The position numbers were made by a program, and so were the translations under genes. DNA of 12,012 nt from Suttonella ornithocola. GTDB lineage: Bacteria > Pseudomonadota > Gammaproteobacteria > Cardiobacteriales > Cardiobacteriaceae. Position 1 is the stretch's first letter, and every line of letters starts with the position of its first letter. The notes beneath the pieces were generated by a model, which made no database searches, was not told where the DNA came from, and worked only from the letters and a program-made list of their open reading frames with translations. Below are positions 6,996-12,012 of the stretch, in pieces. The stretch spans positions 1 through 12,012 of the forward strand of contig NZ_LWHB01000082.1 of NCBI RefSeq assembly GCF_001889065.1. Direction: 5' to 3'.

Positions 6996-8299
6996 CAATT
7001 ACTTGGCACAGTCATCCTTGCCAGAAAATAGAGGGCGATATTTCTGTCCCCGGCGATAAATCCATCTCACACCGCTCTATTATGTTGGGGGCTTTGGCTG
7101 AAGGCACTACAGAAGTCAGCGGTTTTCTAGAAGGCGAAGATTGTTTAGCAACGCTACGCGCATTTCAAGCAATGGGAGTCCCCATTACTCACCATGGCGA
7201 AGGTAAAGTAACCATAAAAGGACAAGGCTTATACGGACTACAAGCGCCCAAACAAGCGCTAGACGTTGGTAATAGCGGCACCAGTATGCGTCTGATGGCA
7301 GGTGTTTTAGCAGGACAAAATTTCTCAAGTACCTTGATTGGCGACCAATCACTCATGAAACGTCCCATGCGCCGAGTTACACAACCCTTGACTCAAATGG
7401 GTGCAGATATTCAAACCAGCGAAACCGGAACGGCGCCATTAGTCATTCATGGAAAACCTTTAAAAGGTATCGACTTTCAAATGTCTGTTGCTAGCGCACA
7501 ACTGAAATCCTGTTTGCTCTTAGCTGGTCTATATGCAAAAGGAGAAACTCATATTCATGAATGCGGAGTAAGTCGTGACCATAGTGAACGAATGTTACGA
7601 GGCTTTGGCGTTCAGATTACGCAAGAAAAAAATACATTAAGCATTGTCGGCGGGCAATCACTTAAAGCTTGCAATGTTATGGTTCCCGGCGATATTTCTT
7701 CCGCCGCTTTCTTTATCGTTGCAGCTTTAATTGCTAAAGAAGGTAGCCTTCGTATCCAAAACGTTGGTATCAATCCAACCCGAGCAGCCGTCATCGATAT
7801 CCTTCAGCAAATGGGCGGGAATATTCAATTAGAAAATATTCGTGAAGCAGGTGGTGAGCCCGTTGCAGATTTAATCGTACACGCCTCATCATTAAAAGGC
7901 ATCCATATCCCAGAAGCGCTTGTTCCAATTGCTATCGATGAATTTCCAATTCTATTTATCGCAGCTGCATGCGCGCAAGGCGAAACGACCGCTAATGATT
8001 TAGCAGAATTGCGTGTCAAAGAAAGCGACCGTCTAGCTGCAATGGAAGCAGGTCTCAAAATTTTAAATATTGATTGTGAAACTACTCAAGATAGCATTCA
8101 CATCACTGGAGGGGAGTTTTCTGGTGGCACAATCAATAGCCATGGTGATCATCGTATCGCCATGAGCTTTGCCATTGCCGCCTTACGCTCATCTGCCCCT
8201 ATCGGAATTTTAGATTGTGCAAATGTCGCAACTTCTTTCCCTAATTTTCAAACCCTAACCAATCATATCGGAATGCAGATAGAGGCACAAAATGCGTAA
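6992..8299 (+). CDS. aroA: 3-Phosphoshikimate 1-carboxyvinyltransferase (EPSP synthase), class II type
   Basis: The 435-residue enzyme joins shikimate-3-phosphate and phosphoenolpyruvate to form EPSP, the step before chorismate. Substrate-binding residues are seen in GDKSISHR (21-28: Lys23, Ser24, Arg28), NSGTSMR (94-100), DQSLMKRPM, DEFP (316-319, catalytic Asp316), KESDR (343-347) and HGDHR (384-388). The four motifs used to define class II EPSP synthases all occur: GDKS (21-24), SAQLK (168-172), RDHSE (195-199) and NPTR (261-264). The residue matching E. coli Gly96 is Gly, not the Ala of the CP4 enzyme, so glyphosate tolerance cannot be assumed. AAGGA at 6978-6982 precedes the ATG, which overlaps the tyrA stop; the 3' end overlaps cmk by 8 bases. 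Confidence 0.97.
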   Translation: MTITWHSHPCQKIEGDISVPGDKSISHRSIMLGALAEGTTEVSGFLEGEDCLATLRAFQAMGVPITHHGEGKVTIKGQGLYGLQAPKQALDVGNSGTSMRLMAGVLAGQNFSSTLIGDQSLMKRPMRRVTQPLTQMGADIQTSETGTAPLVIHGKPLKGIDFQMSVASAQLKSCLLLAGLYAKGETHIHECGVSRDHSERMLRGFGVQITQEKNTLSIVGGQSLKACNVMVPGDISSAAFFIVAALIAKEGSLRIQNVGINPTRAAVIDILQQMGGNIQLENIREAGGEPVADLIVHASSLKGIHIPEALVPIAIDEFPILFIAAACAQGETTANDLAELRVKESDRLAAMEAGLKILNIDCETTQDSIHITGGEFSGGTINSHGDHRIAMSFAIAALRSSAPIGILDCANVATSFPNFQTLTNHIGMQIEAQNA

Positions 8300-8975
8300 A
8301 ATTCTTACCATTGACGGTCCGAGTGGCGTCGGAAAAGGAACGGTCGCTTTTCGTCTAGCTAAAGAATATGGTTGGCAATACCTAGACTCAGGTGCGCTCT
8401 ATCGCCTCGCTGTACTACAGCTTCAAGATAAAGAATTATTAGAAGCTGATATTGAACAACAAATAACGGCAATCGCTAATATGGCTATTCAATTTATAAC
8501 TCAAGACGAAGGAATTTCCACTTTTCTAAATGGAAAAAATGTTGACAAACAACTACGAACAGAAATCACAGGAAAACAAGCCTCTCTATTAGCCGCCAAA
8601 CCTGAAATTCGTGCTACGCTACTGACTCTCCAACGAGAATTTGCTAAAAACTCTCCTTTAATTGCCGACGGACGAGATATGGGCAGCGTTGTATTCCCCG
8701 AAGCGTCACTAAAAATATTCTTAGATGCAGATAGCAAAGTTCGTGCACAACGACGCTATAAGCAGTTGAAAGCGAAAGGAGAAAATGTTAACCTAGCCAC
8801 CCTTGAAAAAGAGATTGCTGAGCGTGATGAGCGTGACCGCAATCGAAAGACTGCCCCACTTATACCAGCTTCGGACGCGGTAGTCATTGATACAACTGAA
8901 TTATCGGTTGACGAGGTGCTACAACAAATTAAAAATTTATTTGTAGCCCATTTTTTTAACTTGAACGGATCTTAG
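8292..8975 (+). CDS. cmk: Cytidylate kinase
   Basis: The 227-residue enzyme phosphorylates CMP and dCMP to the diphosphates with ATP, in the cytosol. The P-loop is GPSGVGKGT (9-17), followed by LDSGALYR (31-38) of the nucleotide-binding region, DGRDMGSVVFPEA before the third strand, and the lid and base-binding segment ERDERDRNRKTAPL. Length is typical of the bacterial type I enzyme. GAGG at 8282-8285, inside the end of aroA, gives a six-base spacing to the ATG. It sits between aroA and rpsA, an order conserved in many gammaproteobacteria. Confidence 0.97.
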   Translation: MRKILTIDGPSGVGKGTVAFRLAKEYGWQYLDSGALYRLAVLQLQDKELLEADIEQQITAIANMAIQFITQDEGISTFLNGKNVDKQLRTEITGKQASLLAAKPEIRATLLTLQREFAKNSPLIADGRDMGSVVFPEASLKIFLDADSKVRAQRRYKQLKAKGENVNLATLEKEIAERDERDRNRKTAPLIPASDAVVIDTTELSVDEVLQQIKNLFVAHFFNLNGS

Positions 8976-8984
8976 AGATTATCC

Positions 8985-10658
8985 ATGTCAGAATCATTTG
9001 CAGACCTTTTTGAAAAAAGTATTGAAACGACCGAACTTAAACCCGGTGCCATTATTGAAGCCGAAGTCGTGGAGATTGGTAAAGACTTTGTTGTATTAAA
9101 CGCCGGATTAAAATCAGAAGGATTTATTCCTCTATCTGAGTTTACCAATGAAAAAGGTGAACTTACTGTTAAAGAAGGCGATAAAGTTGAAGTTGCGCTC
9201 GAAGCCTTAGAAAACGGCTATGGCGAAACACAAATTTCTCACGAAAAAGCCCAACGTATCCGCACTTGGGAAATCTTAGAGAAAAAATTTAACGACGAAG
9301 AAACCGTTACTGGTATCGTATCTAGTCGCGTAAAAGGCGGATTTACCGTTGATGTTGAAGGCGTTAAAGCCTTTTTACCAGGCTCACTTGTTGACGTTCG
9401 TCCAGTTAAAGATCCTGGATTAATCGAAGGGAAAGAAATTGAGTTCAAAATCATTAAACTCGATCAAAAACGCAACAATATCGTTATCTCTCGTCGCGCT
9501 GTTCTAGAGAAAGAATACAAAGAAGAACGCGAAGAAGTATTGAAAAACCTTCAAGAAGGTGATGTGGTTAAAGCAGTGGTTAAAAACCTCACAGACTACG
9601 GTGCGTTCTTGGATTTGGGTGGTGTTGATGGTCTATTACATATCACTGATATGGCATGGAAACGTATCAAATACCCATCTGAAGTCGTTAATATTGGCGA
9701 TGAAGTAGAAGTTAAAGTTCTAAAATTCGACCGCGATCGTGCAAGAGTCTCTCTTGGCTTGAAACAACTCGGTGCTGATCCTTGGGGCGATATTGCAGAA
9801 CGCTATCCAGCAGATACCAAACTTCATGGAAAAGTAACCAACATCGCTGATTACGGTGCTTTCGTTGAAATTGAAGACGGTGTTGAAGGTTTAGTCCACG
9901 TTTCTGAAATGGATTGGACAAATAAAAACGTTAACCCACGCAAGTTTGTTGCGGTTGGTCAAGAAGTCGATGTAATGATTCTTGAAATTGATCCAGAACG
10001 TCGTCGTATTTCATTAGGTATGAAACAATGTCAAGCTAACCCATGGGAAGAATTTGGCAAACACTTCAATAAAGGCGATCACGTTAAAGGTCAAATCAAA
10101 TCTATTACTGACTTTGGTATCTTCATCGGCTTAGATGGCGGTATTGATGGTTTAGTACACCTTTCTGATCTTTCATGGGATGACAACGGTGAAGAAGCCG
10201 TTCGTGAATACCAAAAAGGTCAAGAAGTAGAAGCTATTATCTTAGCAATCGATGCAGAACGTGAACGTATTTCACTCGGTGTAAAACAGCTTTCACAAGA
10301 TAACTTTGCACAATTTACTTCTACAAATGCTCGTGGCGCAACTGTTAGCGGTAAAGTCATTGAAGTTGATGAGCGTCAAGCAACTATTGAGTTAGCTGAA
10401 GGCGTTACTGGTACACTTAAAGCTTCTGAGGCTGCTATTGAACGTGTAGAAGATTTAACAAAACTTTATAACGTCGGCGATGAAGTTGAAGCTAAAATTA
10501 TCAACGTAGATCGTAAGCACAAAAATATCACACTTTCAGTTAGAGCAAAAGATGTTGCTGAAGAAAAAGCCGTTATCCAAGACTATACTCGTAAAGATAA
10601 CCAAGCAAGTACCTCTCTTGGAGATATCTTCAAAGAATTAGAAAACTCTGAAGATTAA
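8985..10658 (+). CDS. rpsA: 30S ribosomal protein S1
   Basis: The 557-residue protein binds mRNA on the 30S subunit and helps start translation. Six S1 (OB-fold) domains can be placed at about 19-87, 104-171, 190-260, 277-347, 364-434 and 449-521. Domains 3 to 5 are the most alike (DYGAFLDLGGVDGLLHI, DYGAFVEIEDGVEGLVHV, DFGIFIGLDGGIDGLVHL), and the first two are the diverged ribosome-docking pair. Size and domain number match the E. coli protein. It starts nine bases after the cmk stop and has only a poor Shine-Dalgarno sequence (AGAG at 8974-8977). E. coli rpsA is likewise weak at this site and is repressed by its own product; the same control here is inferred. The 81 bp to ihfB contain a hairpin. 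Confidence 0.98.
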   Translation: MSESFADLFEKSIETTELKPGAIIEAEVVEIGKDFVVLNAGLKSEGFIPLSEFTNEKGELTVKEGDKVEVALEALENGYGETQISHEKAQRIRTWEILEKKFNDEETVTGIVSSRVKGGFTVDVEGVKAFLPGSLVDVRPVKDPGLIEGKEIEFKIIKLDQKRNNIVISRRAVLEKEYKEEREEVLKNLQEGDVVKAVVKNLTDYGAFLDLGGVDGLLHITDMAWKRIKYPSEVVNIGDEVEVKVLKFDRDRARVSLGLKQLGADPWGDIAERYPADTKLHGKVTNIADYGAFVEIEDGVEGLVHVSEMDWTNKNVNPRKFVAVGQEVDVMILEIDPERRRISLGMKQCQANPWEEFGKHFNKGDHVKGQIKSITDFGIFIGLDGGIDGLVHLSDLSWDDNGEEAVREYQKGQEVEAIILAIDAERERISLGVKQLSQDNFAQFTSTNARGATVSGKVIEVDERQATIELAEGVTGTLKASEAAIERVEDLTKLYNVGDEVEAKIINVDRKHKNITLSVRAKDVAEEKAVIQDYTRKDNQASTSLGDIFKELENSED

Positions 10659-10687
10659 TTTTTACAAACATCTTTTAATTATGATTT

Positions 10688-10711
10688 GTGGCTACATTGA
10701 TTTGTAGTCGC
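10688..10711 (+). terminator. Hairpin between rpsA and ihfB (possible weak terminator or processing site)
   Basis: GTGGCTACA (10688-10696) pairs with TGTAGTCGC (10703-10711) over nine positions around the loop TTGATT, using two G-U pairs that form only in plus-strand RNA. The sequence that follows is AAAAATAC and then TTTTCTTTT, not an immediate T-run, so complete termination is unlikely. It may partly reduce transcription into ihfB or protect the rpsA mRNA end. Confidence 0.4.
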
Positions 10712-10739
10712 AAAAATACTTTTCTTTTAAGGAATACGC

Positions 10740-11030
10740 ATGACCAAGTCTGAACTTATTGAGCGTTTGAGTATGCGCTATCCTGAATTGCGTGCTCAAG
10801 ATGTTGAAGAATCAGTAAAGCTGATTATCGAAAAAATTTGCCAAAGCTTAGAAAAAGGCGATCGTGCTGAAATTCGTGGATTTGGTAGCTTTTCATTACA
10901 TTACCGTGAAGCACGTACAGGACGCAATCCTAAAACAGGTGAATCTGTAGAAGTTCCTGCGAAGTCTATTCCCTACTTTAGAGCCGGAAAAGAACTCAGA
11001 GAACGTGTTGATGAAAGTCTAAAAGACTAA
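10740..11030 (+). CDS. ihfB: Integration host factor subunit beta
   Basis: The 96-residue protein pairs with IHF alpha to bind and sharply bend specific DNA sites, shaping the nucleoid and assisting recombination, replication and promoters. Its DNABII fold shows the dimer helices (TKSELIERL to IIEKICQSLEKG), the core GDRAEIRGFGSF (40-51) and the DNA-intercalating arm RNPKTGESV (62-70) with Pro64. TAAGGA at 10728-10733 is a good ribosome site. It follows rpsA as in many gammaproteobacteria and is closed by a strong intrinsic terminator. Confidence 0.97.
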   Translation: MTKSELIERLSMRYPELRAQDVEESVKLIIEKICQSLEKGDRAEIRGFGSFSLHYREARTGRNPKTGESVEVPAKSIPYFRAGKELRERVDESLKD

Positions 11031-11034
11031 TAAA

Positions 11035-11574
11035 ATGAAAAACACCAACAAAAACGCACAACGCCCATATTGGGCGTTGTTTTTATTTCCATTCAAGCTT
11101 TTCCAGAAATTATTTCTTAATTTTCAGAGTAGCATCCCTGTTTGGAGTTATAGCGGACTAATTATTATTATCTTCACTATTCTCTACCCGCCTACTTCTT
11201 ACTCAAAAAAATCATATCCTTTCTCTAAAAGAGAATCAAAAACTACTTGTTTTTTACAAAAAGTAATTGATGGAGATACCGTGATTGCTATCTGCGATAA
11301 ACGTCATTTACACATTAGATTGCAGGGTATTGATGCACCAGAAAGTTTACAATACCCATGGGGAAAACAATCTACATTAGCGCTACAAAAATATTTACCT
11401 AATAAATTCTATCTACAACCTACAGGTATAGATAAATATAAACGGCAATTGGGAATTCTTTACAATCAAAACCATGAAAATATTAATTTAAAAATGGTTA
11501 AGACAGGTTGGGCATTTGCCTATCGTTATAAAAATACAGAAAAAAAATATAAAGAATGCAGAAAAATTTGCTAA
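11035..11574 (+). CDS. Secreted thermonuclease-like protein (SNase family), C terminus frameshifted
   Basis: The 179-residue frame encodes a staphylococcal-nuclease-type enzyme, expected to cut DNA or RNA outside the cytoplasm. A basic, unusually long N-terminal region is followed by a hydrophobic segment (GLIIIIFTIL, 41-50), then the OB-fold. The catalytic set is intact: Asp79 and Asp81 (VIDGDT), Arg95, Asp100 and Glu103 (RLQGIDAPE), and Arg137 (DKYKRQLG). The frame ends early with YKECRKIC. The expected C-terminal helix and FWGQ follow in the +1 frame, so one base has probably been gained, most simply in the A8 run at 11540-11547. No ATG, GTG or TTG suits between 11080 and the catalytic core, so the start is 11035 (TTG at 11077 is the only other choice). 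It has no clear ribosome site, only a four-base gap after ihfB, and its first codons form the ihfB terminator. Composition is visibly more AT-rich than the operon. Confidence 0.65.
   Translation: MKNTNKNAQRPYWALFLFPFKLFQKLFLNFQSSIPVWSYSGLIIIIFTILYPPTSYSKKSYPFSKRESKTTCFLQKVIDGDTVIAICDKRHLHIRLQGIDAPESLQYPWGKQSTLALQKYLPNKFYLQPTGIDKYKRQLGILYNQNHENINLKMVKTGWAFAYRYKNTEKKYKECRKIC
11058..11088 (+). terminator. Strong intrinsic terminator after ihfB, inside the next gene
   Basis: ACAACGCCCA (11058-11067) and TGGGCGTTGT (11071-11080) form a perfect ten-base-pair stem with the loop TAT, followed by TTTTATTT to 11088. It lies 28 bases after the ihfB stop, where a terminator is expected. It also overlaps codons 8 to 18 of the nuclease gene that starts at 11035. 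Confidence 0.9.
11540..11547 (+). repeat. A8 homopolymer at the nuclease frameshift
   Basis: Eight A residues follow G11539 just before the two reading frames of the nuclease diverge. Seven A would give TEKNIKNAEKFAKKHKLG in one frame and restore a full-length enzyme. Such a tract can vary in length during replication or cause RNA polymerase slippage. Confidence 0.6.
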
Positions 11575-11656
11575 AAAACACAAATTAGGTTTTTGGGGGC
11601 AAAAAAAGCAACCTATCCTACCAAATATTTGGAGAAGATATCATCTTCATTACTAA
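11555..11656 (+). pseudogene. Out-of-frame C-terminal tail of the SNase-like gene
   Basis: In the +1 frame relative to the nuclease, 33 codons read NAEKFAKKHKLGFWGQ, then a Pro/Trp-containing end with NIWRR, and stop at TAA 11654-11656. This matches the usual family ending (a helix rich in Ala, Glu and Lys, then GLW and a WEWRR-like tail). It has no start codon of its own and completes the upstream gene only if one base is removed or skipped. Confidence 0.7.
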
Positions 11657-11662
11657 TGATAT

Positions 11663-11681
11663 GAGACCTTTGCAAAATTCC
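11663..11681 (+). mobile_element. IS5-family-like terminal inverted repeat (solo end)
   Basis: GAGACCTTTGCAAAATTCC matches, from memory, the terminal repeat of IS5-family elements such as those of Neisseria (IS1106-like). The orientation would place an element to its right, but no IS5-type transposase follows before another transposase begins at 11890. It is probably a remnant or the end of a small non-autonomous element. No partner repeat was found in the window. Confidence 0.45.
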
Positions 11682-11717
11682 GTTTTACGTGAATTTTTAC
11701 TACTAGTAGAAAAATAA

Positions 11718-11772
11718 CACTATAATTTTAATATGTTTTTACAATTTGAAAAATTGAAATTTATCTATAGTG
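11718..11772. repeat. Nested inverted repeats in AT-rich spacer
   Basis: CACTATA (11718-11724) is repeated inverted as TATAGTG (11766-11772). Inside lies a second stem, CAATTT (11742-11747) against AAATTG (11751-11756) with loop GAA. Just to the left is the ten-base palindrome CTACTAGTAG (11700-11709), whose half CTACTAG recurs near 11779. These may be parts of IS ends or of a small MITE-like element. The 11657-11889 spacer otherwise holds nothing I can recognise. Confidence 0.35.
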
Positions 11773-11889
11773 AAAGGCTACTAGAATAGTTATAGTATTA
11801 TAGTCAAATCACTTATAATCCAATCCATCCAAAGCAGATATAAAGAACAACTTGTAGTAGAATTATCAAAAATAAACTGAGCATATCCT

Positions 11890-12012
11890 ATGACCTACTG
11901 TAGCCAATTCCGACAGAAAATTCTTAACGATATTGCTAATGGAGAAACTTGGCGCGCTGTTGCAAAGCGCTACAAGATCAGCAAATTCACCGTCTATAGC
12001 TGGATTAAAAAT
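11890..12012 (+). CDS. IS630-family transposase, N-terminal part
   Basis: The first 41 codons of a gene cut by the window end begin MTYCSQFRQKILNDIANGE and continue with a helix-turn-helix (WRAVAKRYKISKFTVYSWIK). This N terminus is typical of IS630/Tc1-type transposases, in which the HTH binds the element's terminal repeats and a DDE catalytic domain follows. No strong ribosome site is visible upstream. The left end of the element must lie between 11657 and 11890; the TATAGT repeats around 11766-11804 are candidates because IS630 inserts at TA. Whether the element is intact cannot be seen. Confidence 0.75.
   Translation, partial: MTYCSQFRQKILNDIANGETWRAVAKRYKISKFTVYSWIKN

Noticed and set aside
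11718..11830. TATAAT matches at 11721-11726 and 11814-11819 as transposase promoters
   Set aside because: No acceptable -35 sequence at 16-18 bases upstream, and such hexamers are common in AT-rich DNA.
1..12012. Neisseria- or Pasteurellaceae-type DNA uptake sequences
   Set aside because: Looked for GCCGTCTGAA and AAGTGCGGT by eye; neither was found repeated. Scattered AAGCGG matches lie in coding sequence and look like chance.
1..12012. CRISPR arrays, tRNA or rRNA genes, riboswitches
   Set aside because: No regularly spaced repeats, cloverleaf-like sequence or rRNA segments were seen in the short intergenic gaps.

Overview
The window looks like core chromosome of a moderately AT-rich gammaproteobacterium, with a disturbed, visibly more AT-rich right edge. 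The gene order gyrA, (TPR gene), pheA, tyrA, aroA, cmk, rpsA, ihfB is a reduced version of the aromatic 'supraoperon' known from Pseudomonas-like gammaproteobacteria. A periplasmic OmpA-like protein resembling Neisseria RmpM and a Neisseria-like IS end fit a host-associated lineage such as the Cardiobacteriaceae. That placement is an inference and species identity cannot be settled from this sequence alone.

Region by region. 1-723: C-terminal part of a lipid A phosphoethanolamine transferase, cut by the window start. 735-759: rho-independent terminator for the convergent gene that follows on the minus strand. 790-1404 (minus): RmpM-like peptidoglycan-binding periplasmic protein with a strong promoter and a structured leader of about 105 nt. 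1405-1688: divergent intergenic region carrying the promoters of that gene and of gyrA. 1689-8975: gyrA, an unknown TPR protein, bifunctional pheA, tyrA, class II-type aroA and cmk, tightly packed with overlaps at four of the junctions or spacings of a few bases, except for a 50 bp gap before tyrA. 8985-10658: rpsA (six S1 domains). 10740-11030: ihfB, followed by a near-perfect intrinsic terminator at 11058-11088. 11035-11656: a secreted staphylococcal-nuclease-type gene whose first codons run through that terminator and whose end is knocked out of frame near an A8 tract. 11657-11889: AT-rich non-coding sequence with an IS5-family-like terminal repeat and nested inverted repeats. 11890-12012: start of an IS630-family transposase that leaves the window.

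How the genes work together. AroA makes EPSP, the precursor of chorismate. PheA turns chorismate into prephenate and then phenylpyruvate (Phe branch), while TyrA oxidises prephenate (Tyr branch). The same probable transcript carries DNA supercoiling (GyrA), pyrimidine nucleotide supply (Cmk), translation initiation (S1) and nucleoid architecture (IHF beta), so amino-acid supply is tied to growth functions. serC and hisC, usual members of the arrangement in Pseudomonas, are absent here, and a TPR gene of unknown role sits between gyrA and pheA. No rRNA, tRNA or CRISPR array was seen.
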